The notes under the pieces: model-generated
What the model was told of the DNA's origin: nothing
The model's input: the letters and a program-made list of their open reading frames with translations, nothing else
Databases searched by the model: none
Assembly (NCBI GenBank): GCA_027257055.1
Contig: JAPVLO010000003.1
Location: 14,883,501 to 14,947,500 of the forward strand
Direction of reading: 5' to 3'
From: Cephalopachus bancanus
Lineage: Eukaryota; Chordata; Mammalia; Primates; Tarsiidae
DNA: 64,000 nucleotides
Program-made: the position numbers and the translations under genes
Shown: positions 1-13,136 of the stretch, in pieces
How the letters are laid out: every line of letters starts with the position of its first letter
Position numbering within the stretch: position 1 is the stretch's first letter

Positions 1-3000
1 TTTCCCAAAACCCACAAAGACATGGACACTAAACAGCATTTACTGGGTCAACACAATTATTGGGTCAACACAGAAATCAAAACAAAAATTAAAAGATTCC
101 TGGAAACAAATGAAAATGAAGAAACATCTTAGCAAAACCTCTGGGATGCCATGAAAGCAATAATGAAAGGGGAATTTATATCTCTATGAATAACACATCA
201 AGAAAATGGAAAGATCACAAGATAACAGCCTGGTAAATCACCTAAGTGAACTGGAAAGGCAAGACCACCGAAACTCTAACTTTAGCAAAAGAATCCAGAT
301 CACCAAAGTAAAAGCCCAAATATGGGATGTAGAAGACAAAATAAATAAATAAATGGCTTTTTGAAAGTATAAACAGATAAACAAGATTGATGGACCCCTA
401 GCCAGAATGACCAGAAAAAGAGAGGAAAAAGTCCAAATAAATACAATCAGAAATGCAAAAGACCAAGTCACAACTGATCCTAAAGAAATACAAATGATTA
501 TCAGAGATTACCGTGCACACCTGTCTGGAAATAAGCTTGATAACCTAAATGAAATGGAGGACTTTCTGACATAACGCAACCTCCCAAGATTAAAACAGGA
601 AGAAATTAAGATCCTAAATAGACCAATAACAACCCAGGAAATTGTGTCAAAAAAAACCCACTTACAAAAAACCCCCCAAAAAACAAAAACAAAAACCCTG
701 GACCAGATAGATTTCCCGCAGAATTCCACAAAACATACAAGGAGAAGCTAATGCCAATCCTATTGAATATATTCTAGGTAACTGAGAAAGATGGAAATCT
801 CCCCAAATCATTTTATGAAGCTAACACCACATTGGTACCCAAACCAGGAAAAGATCCAACAAAGAAAGAGAACTACAGGCCAATGTCCCTGATGAACATA
901 GATGCTAACATTCTTAACAAGATCCTAGCAAATCAGATTAAGCAACACATCTCAAAAATCACCCACCATGATCAAGTAGGCTTCATCCCCGGGATGTGGG
1001 GCTGGTTCAACATTTGTAAGACCATAAATGTAATTAAATACATCTACGGATGTAAAAACAGGAACCACATGATTATATCAATAGATACAGAAAAAGTTTT
1101 TGCTAAAACTCAGCATCCCTTCTTGATAAAAACCCTTGAACACATAGGCATAGATGGAACATACCTCAAAATAGAAAGAGTTATCTATGATAACTCCACA
1201 GCCAACATATTGCTAAACAGACAGAAATTGGAAGCATTTCCCCTAAAAACCGGAACAAGTCAAGGCTGCTCACTCTCACCCCTCCTGTTCAACCTTGCGT
1301 TGGAAGCCCTAGCTAGAGCAATCACACAAGAGAAGGAAATTGGGGGTTTCTAAATAGGAAATGAAGAAGTCAAGTTATCCCTCTTTACTGATGATATAGT
1401 TCTATATCTCAAAAATCCAAGGAATCTGTTAAAAACCTCCTTGCATTGATAAAGGACTCTGGCAAAGTCTCAGGGTACAAAATCTATGTGCAGAAGACAA
1501 TTGCATTCTTGTACATCAACAACAAATAGGCAGAGAAGCAAATAAAAAACACAATCCCATTCACAATAGCAACAACAAAAAAATGAAATACCTCCACATC
1601 TTCCTAACCAAAGAAGTGAAAGACCTTTACAATGAAAGCTAAAAAACACTGCTCAAAGAAGTCAAAGATGACATAAACAAATGAAAAAAATATTCCATGC
1701 TCATGGATTGGAAGAATCAACATTAAGATGTCTACCCTACCAAAGACAATCTACAGATTCTATGCTTTACCCATTAAATTATCAACATCATTCTTCTCAG
1801 ACCTGTAAAAAACAATACAGAAATTCATATGGAAACATAAACAAAGCTGGGTGTGTGGGGGGGTTCACATCTATAATTGCAGCACTTTGGGAGGCTGAGG
1901 CAAGAGAATTGCCTAAGCCCATGGGTTCAAGACCAGCCTGGGTAACATGGTGAGATCTTGTCTCTACAATAAATAAATTTTAAAAAATTAGCTGGACATC
2001 GTGGTACACACCTGTAGTTCCAGGTAGTTGGAAGTCTGAAGTGGAAGGATCTCTTGAGCCCAGCAGGTCACTGCATTCCAGCCTAGGTGACACAGAGAGA
2101 CTTTGACTCAGAAAAACAATAAGTAAAATTTTTAAAATGACTATAATAACCAAAACAATCCTTAGTAAAAGAAACAAAGTGGGAGGTATCACACTTCCAG
2201 ACTTTAAACTTTATTATAAGACTACAATAATCAAAACAACCTGATATTGGTACAAGAACAGGGATATAGACCAGTGGAACAAGATAGAGATTCTAGAAGC
2301 AAAACCTCAATTTCTCAACCAACTCGTCTTTGAAAAAGCCTCCAATAACAACTACTGGGGAGAGGATGATCTATTCAGTAGATGGTGCTAGAAATACTGG
2401 GTGACCACATGCAGAAGAATGAAACAGGACTCTTACCTATCACCAGACACAAAAATCAACTCCAAATGTATCAAAGGCCTAAACGTAAAACCTCAAACAT
2501 TAAGAATAAAAAAATGCAGGAGACACCCTTGTGGAAGTTGGAATAGGCAACCAATTCCTGATCAAAACTCCAAAAACCCATGCCATAAGAGACAAATGGG
2601 ACTTCATTAAACTGTAAAGCTTCTACAAAGTAAAAGAAGCCATCAAGAGAGCAGGGAGACAGTTCACACAATGGGAAAAAATATTTGTCAACTGCATATC
2701 TGACCAAGGCCTAAAATCCAGGATCTACAAGGAACACAATGTGCTGAAAGGAAAAAAAACAAACAGCCCATTAAAAAGTGGGCAAAGGACATGAATAGAC
2801 ACTTCTCAAAAGAACACATATGAGCAGACAACAGAGACATGAAAAAATGCTCACCCTCTAATCATCAGAGAAATGCCAATCAAAACCACATTGAGATACC
2901 ACCTAACACCAGTAAGAATGGTCATCATTAATAAAACTAAAAACAACAGATGCTGGAGAGGATGCAGAGAAAAGGGAATGCTTCTACATTATTGGTGGGA

Positions 3001-3382
3001 ATGCAAACTAGTTAAACGTCTATGGAAAACAGCGTGGTGTCCTAAAAGAACTAGAAATTGACCTTACATATGACCCAGCAATCCTCCGTCTGGGAATATA
3101 CTCAGAGGAACTTAAATCATTCTACAAAAAAGATACCTGCACATGCATGTTTATTACAGCAGTATTTATAATAGCCAGAAACATAGAACCAACCATGCTG
3201 CCCATCAAAACAGGACTGAATTATGTACAAAAATGTGGTACATATACATGACAGAATACTACACAGACATAAAGAAGAACAAAATTATGGACTCTGTAGC
3301 AACTTGGATGGATTTAGAGTCTGTCATACTCAGTGATCAGCACAGAAGCAAAGAGCAGAGTACCACATGTTTTCACTCATAA
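1..3382 (+). pseudogene. Decayed L1 ORF2 (linker, RT, C-terminal domain)
   Basis: ORF2 normally encodes the endonuclease/reverse transcriptase that carries out target-primed reverse transcription. The longest open piece is 832-1353 (173 codons). It covers the fingers/palm region from the '[14 protein letters not shown]' block to the '[13 protein letters not shown]' block. The catalytic box follows in a broken frame at about 1380-1400 and reads FTDD instead of FADD. The Cys-rich region near 2945-3060 and the end of the frame near 3380 are recognisable. Many stops, indels and an Alu insertion exclude function. Confidence 0.9.
1845..2137 (+). mobile_element. Alu SINE inside L1 ORF2
   Basis: A diverged Alu: 'cagcactttgggaggctgagg' lies near the start, a middle A-rich linker at about 1970-1987, the right arm after that, and an A-rich tail at about 2110-2137. 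The host L1 resumes at 'aaaacaatcctta'. The right arm lacks part of its usual length near 2065-2075. I could not define a clean target-site duplication. Confidence 0.85.
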
Positions 3383-4026
3383 GTGGACCCTGAACATTTA
3401 CCATAATACAATAAGAAAGGAATTGGCAGTATCAGAACACTGCCAGGGGAGGTAGAGGGGCACATAACATCAATAAGGATACCTGATCTCAAACCCAGGT
3501 GAAGTGGGGACTAAAGAGAGGCCCAAACTTTGCCTGTATGATGACCACTTGTATACCTAAATCTGAATTGTACCCCACATCTTTAAAATAAAAAAAATTT
3601 TTTTAAAGGAGAAACAAAGAAAAATTGCATCACTTTTCAAAGATGAAGACTATCAATAGATGCAAATCCCAATATGGCCTCAATATTTGAATGATCGAGA
3701 TGTTAAAGCAGCTTTTGTGAGCATGTTCCATATGGTAAAGGTGGATACTGTTAAAATGATTAGCAAAGTAAGTTTTGAGAAGAGAAATGATAAAATGAAC
3801 AAAATGGAAATTTATAAACTGCAAAATACAATATATGAAATGAAAATAAAATTGCTGATGAGCTTAATGGCGAAAGGAAAATGACAGGAGAAAAATTCAT
3901 TGAACTTGGAAGCAGATAAATAGAAATTATCAAATCTGTAGAACAAAATGACCACAAAAAAATGAATGCAAGAAAAAAGAACACAGTCCCTGGCACCTAT
4001 GGGATAATATCAAAGTTCTAACATTT

Positions 4027-4326
4027 ATAGGCCAGGCAGGGTAACTCAAGCCTATAATCCCAGCACTTTGGGAGACTGAGGTGATAGGATTGCTTCAGCT
4101 CAGCAGTCTGAAACCAGTCTCAGCAACATAGTAAGACCCTGTCTCTACCCACCCCCCTCAAAAAAAATTTAGCTGGGCATGATAGTGCATGCTCATAGTT
4201 TTAGCTACTTGGGAAGTTGAGGAAGAAGGAAGGATTGTTGGAGCCCAGGATATTAAGGCTGCAGTGAGGTGTAATTACACCACTGCATTCCAGCCTGGGT
4301 AACAGAGTGAGAGCCCCGCTTAAAAA
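4027..4326 (+). mobile_element. Old Alu (AluJ-like) with 15-bp target-site duplication
   Basis: Both arms are present, with a linker at about 4150-4170 and a short A-tail. The direct repeat 'aaagttctaacattt' flanks it at 4012-4026 and 4327-4341, a clear target-site duplication in the old L1M. Divergence and a human-like left arm point to an older (AluJ-age) copy. Confidence 0.92.
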
Positions 4327-4784
4327 AAAGTTCTAACATTTGTCATTGTAGTCCTAAAAAAAGAAGATAAATAGATTGGTGCAAAAAAATTTTTTTTGAA
4401 GAAATATAGGAGAACACTTAAATGTTGTGAAAGACATGCATTTACAGATTCAAGAAGTTCTGAGAACCTCACACAGGATAAACTCTCATATATGTATATG
4501 AGAAAGAGAAAGAGAGAGAAAGCAGTTAATGAAAAAGGGCACATTATACTCAGAAGAACAACAATTTGAATGACTGTGGGTTTCTCATCAAAAACCATGG
4601 GAGCCAGAGATGATGAAATAACAACTGTCAAGGGCTAAAAGAAAACAATTGCCACCCTCAATTCTATATCCAGTAAAAAAAATCCTTCAAAAATTATAAC
4701 AAAATAACAACTTTAGCTAATAGAAAGCCAGAAAAATTGGTAGCCAGCAGACCTGCTCTAAAAGCAATGTTGAAAGATGCTCTT

Positions 4785-5077
4785 TTTTTTTTTTTTGAGT
4801 TGAGTCTCACTCTGTCACCCAGACTGGAGTACAGTGGCCGCTCCTGGCCACCGCAGCCTCGATCCGCTGGGCTCCGGCGATCCTTCCACCTCAGCCTTCC
4901 AAGTAGCTGGAACTACAGGCACGTGCTACCACACCCGGCTATTTTTAAAAAAAATTTATTGTAGAGATGAGGTCTCGCCAAGTTGCCCAGGCAGGTCTCG
5001 AACCCGCGGGCTCAGCCAATCCACTCACCTCAGCCTCCCAAAGCACTGGGATTACAGGCTGAGCCACCGAGCCTGGC
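4785..5077 (-). mobile_element. Alu (lineage-specific type), minus strand
   Basis: A T-run precedes 'gagttgagtctcactctg' and the element ends at 'gagcctggct'. The repeat 'tgaaagatgctctt' flanks it at 4771-4784 and 5078-5091. It belongs to the GC-rich young Alu type that dominates this window. Confidence 0.95.
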
Positions 5078-5166
5078 TGAAAGATGCTCTTAAAGATAAA
5101 GAGTAAGGCAAGGAACTCAAGAAGAAAAGGAATAGCAATAGGAATGGTAAATATCACAGTAAAGAT

Positions 5167-5585
<419 letters not shown>

Positions 5586-6935
5586 CCTTTTCTCTCCTTT
5601 AAGTTCTTTAAGTAAATATAACTATCAAAAGCAAAAGTAATATTTTTTGGTGGGGTTTTCTATAACATAAAGAATAGAGTGTCAAGGGACTTCCATGTCT
5701 GTAAGGTTTCTACATTACTGCATGTCCCAATTAAAAAACAGAAACTGTCAGATTAGATTTTTTAAAAAGACTCAACTGTATGTTGACTATAAGAAACATG
5801 AATATAGATAGATAAGTAAAAAGAAGATAAAATGTATACCATGTGAACATCAATCTAAAAAATGCTGGAGTGGCTATTTAATAACAGAAAGAAGACTTCA
5901 GAATAAGGAATATTATCAAGGATAAGAAGAGACATTAAATACTAATTAAGGGAGGGAATTCTCTAAAGAATACATCACAAATGTGTATGCTCCTGACAAC
6001 AGGCATAAAACCACATAAAGCTAAAACTAAGAGAATTGAAAGAAGAAATAGGCAACTTAACAAATATATTTGTAGATATCTATACTGATTAATCAGTAAA
6101 AGAACGAGACAAAAAATCAGTAAGGATATAGAAGACTAAAGCAACACTAATTGAAAAGCAATAGAACACTTCATTCAACAATAACATAATATACAATCTT
6201 TTTAAGTGTTTATGAAGCATTCATCAAGAAAAATCAAATATTGAGCTATGCATACAAAAGTCCTTAATCAATTTATAATCAATTTGCATAATTGAAATTA
6301 TGCAAAATATACACTCTATCATAATGGAATTAAACTAGAAATCAATGACATAAATATGTCTGGAAAAATCCCAAGATACTTGGAAATTAAATAATCCATG
6401 AACCAAAGGAGAAAAATCTGGGAGGAAATTAGAAAATATTTCAAACTCAATAAAAAGAAAATACAATATATCATAATTTATGGGATGCAGCTAAGGTAGT
6501 TCTTAGAAATGTATAGCGCTCAATGCTCATATTAAAAAGGAAGAAAGGTCTCAAATCGACTATTTAGCCAATCACCTTAAGAAGCTAGTAAGAAGAAAGA
6601 ACAAATTAAACCCAAAACATGCAGAAGGAAAGAAATAATGTATATAAGAACATAAATAAATGAAATACAAAGGAGCAAAACAGAAGAGAAAATCCATAAA
6701 ACCAAAAAGTGATTCTCCGATTAAAACTCTAGCCAGACACACTATGGGGTGGGGTTGGGGGAAGAAGATGCCAATATCAGGTTTGAAAGAGGATATCACC
6801 ACAGACCTCACACACATTAAAAGGCCAATAAAGGAATACCACAAACAATTCTATGCACATAAATTCAACAATTGATACGAGATAGGCTAATTCTTGAAAA
6901 CTATAAACACCAAAATTCATCCCAAAACAAATTTT

Positions 6936-8784
6936 AGTGACTAGAGTTATTTATCTCAGTAAATTCTTTGGGCTTTATTCAGGCACCTTGCCTGCTTCCA
7001 TCAATTTTAGTGGTGAATCTTAGTTATTGACTCTTTGGTCTAACTTTTTTTCTATAAACATCAAATAGCATCCTTCTTCCTTTCCAAAACTGTATTTGTT
7101 GAGAGCAGTATTGTTGTAAACTTCAGGAAACTTGGAAGCTGGGACATCTGCAGAAGCATTTTCTTCTTCTTTTTTTCTCCCAGAAACATTTTCAAGAGTA
7201 TCTGACTACACTAAGAATCCCTCTCCCCATTTCCCTCTGCCAAAGCCCTCAGCAGCAAGGTGTGCTCTTTGTATTATTGTACATTCAGGAAGGCTCAAAG
7301 TGCTTGCCTGCTACTCTCTATATGGCCACATTCTTGGTCTTTCTGCATCCAGTATTACCACTGATGTATCTGAGGCTTTGGACCATCTCCAGTGGCGCCT
7401 TCCCTCCAGGTCTCTTTTCTAACTCAAAACCTAGCCATTCTGGCAAACCTTTCTGTGGTGTGGCCATAGTCACAGCACAGCATTCTCCTTCTGTGGGTCT
7501 TGCAATACTACTCTCCAAATCAACCAATTTCAGTAGCATGTTGCTTGTCTCATGTCCTGCGATAAACAACCAACTGAGTCCTCAGAGGAACTAAGTTCCT
7601 TGCCCAAAAAATTTTAGCAGGGTTAGGACTTTAAAGAACATCTGTTAATAGCTCTTCCTTCTGATTCATGGAAGAACTCTGTACTGTACAGTTTATGTCT
7701 GTAGATTCTGGTTTATGGATTAACATCTAGGGTGTCTCCTCTTTTTTGACTTTCCAATTTGTATGTGTTAGTTTATAAGGTAGAAAATACATATATCAAA
7801 ATCATAGTTTTCAGCTCTGTCTGAAGGTGAAGTAGTTTTTAATCTATTTCCTTTTTTTTAATTTTAGCGTGGTATCTTCAAGCTAATACTGCCTGTGAGA
7901 GAAAAATACAGACTCCCAGGCAGCATTTTTCTAGTTACTTTGTAGACATGAGAATAGTGCACTCCTAGCAATACTTTGAGACAGAACAAGAGCAATGAAG
8001 TGTGCAATAGATTCAGTGGTTAAGCCAAAAACTTATAATGTTTAAACCTCCCAAGAGCCACCCCCATGTTTAATATGGATTTCTTTAAACCACCATAACT
8101 GGGACTCATTCCTCTCCCACACTTGCTGGGAATTTTGACTCCCATCCGAGACCTTTCTTATGATTTAAAAGCAGGAAGCCATGGTGAATGTGGTGTCTCT
8201 CAGATGGACTCCCTCCTCATAGTTACATGTTGACTATTAGCAATCCCCAACTTTTCAGAAACATCTGAATTTTGCCACCTACATCTCTCTTAGCTGAGAC
8301 CTTCCTCATGTCCCCCCATAACTAGAATCAGTGACATGTTCTAACATGGCTTCTCCAAGAAAAATTGACTCCTACTTTACTCTTTCTACCTTTCTGCAGC
8401 TAGCAGGGGCTGCCCCATACCCCTGTCTTTCAGATAATTACCCCTTTCTTTAGGATTTGCCCCTTTTTAAACAGGTATTTTCTTTTTTGTTTTCTTGCTT
8501 CCTCTTTTAGATTCCCAGGAATGTTAAATTTGGGGCATGACTTTCACTTTGAAATATTTCCCACATTTGTGGAACTAATGTCACCAGAGAATTTATACTA
8601 GATTAGGTGAAGGAAAAATAGAATGTGAGGTGAATCAGGGATGACAAAATTCTCCTGTAACAGATAAGGCAATGCCAATGGTTATTTCTGAGAAATGTAA
8701 TGTCATCCAGTAACATGTATTAATTCTGATAACTATAACCAATTAAGCAGTCAGTAAAATAAATTTTCATAACCTTTCTTCCTT
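6936..8784. other. Unassigned non-repetitive stretch
   Basis: I see no recognisable repeat family, RNA gene or convincing exon over most of this stretch. A low-confidence retrocopy candidate at about 7030-7600 on the minus strand is listed separately. The remainder (7600-8784) is mixed sequence with pyrimidine-rich patches (8450-8510). Confidence 0.4.
7030..7600 (-). pseudogene. Possible retrocopy of an unrecognised gene (weak)
   Basis: On the minus strand an 83-codon open stretch (7569-7318) has protein-like composition (runs such as 'LPEWLGFELEKRP' and 'TGCRKTKN'). After a stop, another frame lower down remains readable with a Lys run near 7170-7180. This could be a decayed processed pseudogene, but I cannot name a parent and no A-tail or target duplication is evident. 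It may equally be chance. Confidence 0.2.
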
Positions 8785-8912
8785 AGAAACTGTTTTTCAA
8801 CTTTGAATGTACATTGGAATCACCCGAGGAATTTAAGAACACTGACACCTGGGTTCCACTCAAATATTCTGATTTATGCAATTTGTATGAATTGCAACCT
8901 GAACATCATTTA
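8785..8912. mobile_element. MER5-like hAT element, left half, split by an L1
   Basis: The string 'gtacattggaatcacccgag' followed by 'ctgggttccactcaaat' and 'attctgatttatgca' is typical of small non-autonomous hAT-Charlie elements of the MER5 group. It stops at 'gaacatcattt', where the L1 3' end starts. The remainder appears on the other side of the L1 at 15768. Confidence 0.65.
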
Positions 8913-9262
8913 AAAAAATTTATCATTTTATTTTATTTTATTTTATTTTAAAGATGTGGGGTACAATTCAGGATTAGGTATACAAGTGGACTTTGTACAG
9001 GTAAAGTTTGGGCCTCCCTTTGGTCTCCACTTTGCCTGGTTTGAGATCAGGTACCCTTATTGATGCTGTACTCCCCACTCCCACCCAAGCAATATCCCAC
9101 TACTGACAATATCTTTCTTACAGTATTACTATAAATGTTCAGGGTCTGCTTATGAGTAAGAACATGTGGTATTCTGTTCTTTGTTTCCATGATACATCAC
9201 TGAGTATTATTGACTCTAAATCCATCCAAGTTGCTGCCAAGTCCATATGTTTGTTCTTTTTC

Positions 9263-9501
9263 TTTTTTTTTTTTTTTTGAGTTGGAGTCTCACTCTGTTG
9301 CCCAGAGTGGAGTGCAGTGGCCGCTCCCGGCCACCGCAGCCTAAATACAGGCATGCACTACCACGCCTGGCTGATTTTTTGATTTATTGTAGAGATGAGA
9401 TCTCGCTGCCCAGGTGGGTCTCGAATCCGCGGGCTCAGGCAGTCCACTCACCTCAGTCTCCCAAAGGCGCGGGATTACAGGCTGAGCCACCGAGCCTGGC
9501 T
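9263..9501 (-). mobile_element. Alu with internal right-arm deletion
   Basis: A T-run (9262-9278) precedes 'gagttggagtctcactctg'. After 'ccaccgcagcct' the sequence jumps directly to 'aaatacaggcatgcac', so about 60 bp of the right arm are missing compared with neighbouring copies. The left arm is complete to 'gagcctggct'. The flanks 'tgttctttttctt' and 'tgtccttcttt' are a plausible imperfect target duplication. Confidence 0.92.
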
Positions 9502-10468
9502 GTCTGTCCTTCTTTATGGACAATAATATTCCATTATGTATATGTACCACATTTAAAAATTCAGTCTAGTTTTGATGGGCAGCATGGTTGGTTTCATGTT
9601 TTTGCTATTGTAGATAGTGCTGCAATAAACATGCATGTGCAGGTATCTTTTTTGTAGAATGCTTTGAGATCCTCTGGGTAAATTCCCAGTAGGGGGATTG
9701 CTGGGTCATATGAAATGTCAGTTTCTAGTTCTTTTAGAAATTGCCACACAGTTTTCAATAGAGGTTGAACTAGTTTGCATTCCCACCAGCAGTGTAGAAG
9801 TGTTCCCTTTTTTCCACATCCTCGCTAGCATCTGTTGTTTGTTTTATTAATGATGACTGTTCTTACTGGGGTTAGATGGTAACTTGGTGTGGTTTTGATT
9901 TGCATTTCTCTGATGAGTGAGGCTGAGCACTTTTTCATGTGTCTGTTGGCTGCCCATATATCTTCTGAGAAGTGTCTATTCATGACATTTGCCCACTTTT
10001 TAATGGAGCTGTTTGGTTTTTTTTCCTTTTGGCATGTTGAGTTTGTTGTAGATCCTGGATGTTAGGCCATTGTCAGATACATACTTGGCAAATAATTTTT
10101 CCCATTCTGTGGGCAGTTTTCCCACTCTCTTAATGGTTTCTTTTGCTTTGCAGAAGTTTTTCAGTTTAAAGAGGCCCCACTTGTCTATCTTATCTCTTAT
10201 GGCATAGACATCTGGGATTTTGATCAGGAATTGGTTGTCTACTCCAAATAGCATAAGGGTGACTCCTGCATTTTCTAAGTTTCTTGTAGTTTGAGGTTTT
10301 TCATTTAGATCTTTGATCAATTTAAAGTTGATATTTGTGTATGGTGATAGATAGGGAACCTATTTCAATCTTCTGCATGTGGTCAACCAGTTTTCCTAGC
10401 ACCATTTAGTGAATAGGTTCTCCTCTCCTCCAGTGGTTGTTGGTGAAGGCTTTGTCAAAGATGAGTTG

Positions 10469-10554
10469 CGGGACACACCTCATCAACAAGGGTACCTGCA
10501 TAATGAACATTTGTATACCTAAATCAGAATTCTACCCAACATCTTTAAAAAAAA
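10469..10554 (+). mobile_element. 86-bp L1 3'-end insertion with target-site duplication
   Basis: This piece contains only the terminal part of an L1 3'UTR ('ctcatcaacaagggtacctg' to 'tctttaaaaaaa') in plus orientation inside the antisense L1. The sequence 'aaagatgagttg' occurs on both sides (10457-10468 and 10555-10566), so it is a genuine, extremely 5'-truncated retrotransposition event. Confidence 0.9.
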
Positions 10555-11150
10555 AAAGATGAGTTGATTGAGAAATTCAGGTTTTGCTTTTGGAATCTGT
10601 ATCCTGTTCCAATGGTTCATATGCCTGAGTTCTTGTACCATTACCAGGCTGTTTTGATTTTTGTAGCCTAATAGTAAAATTTAAAAACTGGGAGTGTGAT
10701 ACCTCCTGTTTTGTTTCTTTTGCTAAGGATTTTTTTGACCATTTGTGGTCATTTATGTTTCCATATGAATTTCTGTATTGTAATTTCCAGGTCTGAGAAG
10801 AATGATGTTGGTAACGTAATGGATATTGTGTTGAATCTGTAGATTTCCTTTGGTAGGATGGACATCTTAGCAATATTGATTCTTCTGATCCATGAGCATG
10901 GATTTTTCCATTTGTTTGTGTCTTCTTGGATTTCTTTGAACAGTGTTTTGTAGTTTTCATTGTAAGGTCTTTCTCTTCTCTGGTTAGGAAATGCTGATGT
11001 GTTTCATTTGGGGGGATGTAGTGTGATTGTGATTATGCTTTTTACTTGGTTCTCTGCCTGTTTGTTGTTGGTGTATAAAAATGTGATGGTCTTTTGCACA
11101 TTTATTTTGTACCCTGAGACTTTGCAAAGTCCTTTATCAATGCAAGGAGG

Positions 11151-11583
11151 TTTTTTTTTAAACTTTTAATTTTTTTATTTTAAAGATGTGGGGTACAATT
11201 CAGGATTAGGTATACAAATATTCATTATGCAGGTACCCTTGTTGATGAGAAGCCGCCCCTTCCCCAGGCAGATTCCCACTACTGCCAATCCCACCTCCCT
11301 GACCCCCACGACATCCCCCCTCAGTTTCCCACCACTGCCAATCCTTTTCTTACAGTATTACAATAATTGTTCAAGGTCTGCTTATGAATGAGAACATATG
11401 ATACTCAGTTCTTTGTTTCTGTGAAAGGTCACTCAATATTATAGACTCTAAGCCCATCCCCGTTGCTATGAAGTTCATGATTTTGCTTTTCTTTATGGGT
11501 GCATAGTATTCCATTGTGTATATGTACCACATTTTTTTATCCAGTCCTCTTTTGATGGCAACACAGTTGGTTTCATGTTCTAG
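11151..11583 (-). mobile_element. 433-bp L1 3' end nested in L1 ORF2
   Basis: A T-run followed by 'aaagatgtggggtacaattc' marks an L1 3' end in minus orientation. It extends through the 3'UTR and the last ORF2 codons and stops at 'tttcatgttctag'. The duplication 'tgcaaggagg' flanks it at 11141-11150 and 11584-11593. A C-rich stretch at about 11245-11335 corresponds to the G-rich polypurine tract of the L1 3'UTR. Confidence 0.93.
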
Positions 11584-12834
11584 TGCAAGGAGGCTTTTTT
11601 TACAGATTCTCTTGGGTTTTTGAGGTTAGGGTCATATCATCAGCAAAGAGAGATAACTTCTTCTTTCCCTATTTGGATATCCCTGATTTCCTTCTCTTGT
11701 CTAATTGCTCTTGCTAGCACTTCTAACACAATGTTGAACAACAGGGTGAAAGTAGGCAGCCTTGTCTTGTTCTGGTTTTCAGAGGAAATGTTTCTAGTTT
11801 CTCTAAATTTAGCAATATGCTGGCTATGGATTTATTGTAGATGGCATTTACTATTTTGAAGTATGTTCCTCCTATGCCTAGGTGTTTGAGGGTTTTTATC
11901 AAGAAGGGATACTGGATTTTAACAAAGGTCTTTTCTGCATCCAATGATATAATCATTTGGTTCTGGTTTTTGCTTCTATTGATGTATTTAATTATACTTA
12001 TGGTCTTGTGGATGTTGAACCAGCCCTGCATCCTGGAGATGATGCCTACTTGGTCATGGTGGATGTGTTTTGAGATGTGCTGTTGGATCCAATTTGCTAG
12101 AATCTTTTTGAGAATTTTTGCATCTGTGTTCATCTATGATATTGGCCTGTGGTCCTCTTTTTTGTTGTTGTTGGCTCTTTACCCAATTTGGGTATCAGCG
12201 TGATGTTAGCTTCATAAAATGATTTGGGGAGAATTTCTGTCTTTAATCGCCTGGAATACCTTCAATAGGATTGATATCAGTTCCTTCTTGTGTGTTTTGT
12301 AGAATTCTCCTGGAAAGCCATATGGTCCAGGGCATTTTTTTTTTGTAGGTAGTTTTCTTATGATGCAGTCAATTTCCTGGGTTGTTATTGGTCTATTTAG
12401 TGTCTCAGTTCCTTCTAATTTCAATCTTGGGAAGTTGTGTAATGCTATAATGTCCTCTATTTAATTTAGGTTATCAAATTTGTTTCTATGTAGGTGTGCA
12501 TAGGAATCTTTTGTATTTCTTCGGGGTCTGTTGTGATTTCATCTTTTGCATTTCTGATTGTGTTTATTTGGGTATTTTCTCTTTTTCTTGATCTTTATAG
12601 CTAGGGGGTCCATCAATCTTGTTTATTCTTTCAAAGAATCAGCTTTTTGTTTTGCTGATTTTTTTGTCTTCTATGTCCTATATTTGGGCTTCTACTGGAT
12701 TCTTCTGCTAAAGTTAGGGTTTTGGTGGCCTTGTCTTTCTAGTTCCCTTAGGTGATTTGTTAGGCTGTTAACTTGTGATCTTTCCATTTTCTTGATGTGT
12801 GTTTGTAAAAATATAAATTCTTAGTACTGTTTTC

Positions 12835-13136
12835 TTTTTCTTTTCTTTTTTTTTGAGTTGGAGTCTCACTCCATCGCCCAGACTGGAGTGCAGTGGCTGC
12901 TCCCGACCACCGCAGCCTCAACCTGCTGGGCTCTGGCGATCCTTCTGCCTCAGCCTTCCAAGGAGCTGGAACTACAGGCGCGCACTACCATGCCCGGCTG
13001 ATTTTTTTGATTTATTGTAGAGATGAGGTCTTGCCAAGTTGCCCAGGTGGGTTTCGAACCTGCGGGCTCAGGTGATCCACTCACCTTAACCTCCCAAAGA
13101 CGCGGGATTACAGGCTGAGCCACCGAACCCGGCTTC
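12835..13136 (-). mobile_element. Full-length Alu, minus strand
   Basis: A complete dimer runs from the T-rich tail ('tttttcttttcttttttttt') to 'gaacccggct'. The perfect duplication 'agtactgttttc' lies at 12823-12834 and 13137-13148. It inserted into the old antisense L1 ORF2. Confidence 0.96.

Larger units (their letters stand above)
1..3604 (+). mobile_element. L1 LINE, 3' two-thirds, runs off the left edge
   Basis: The sequence begins in the endonuclease/RT linker of L1 ORF2 and runs through the RT domain, the Cys-rich C-terminus and a short 3'UTR to an A-rich end at about 3560-3604. The 3' terminus ('gaattgtaccccacat' near 3567, then an AATAAA-like stretch) recurs at other L1 ends in this window, so it belongs to the same broad lineage. 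The element is 5'-incomplete only because the window starts here, so no left target-site duplication can be checked. It is much more mutated than the copy at 41-47 kb and is interrupted by an Alu at 1845-2137. Confidence 0.93.
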
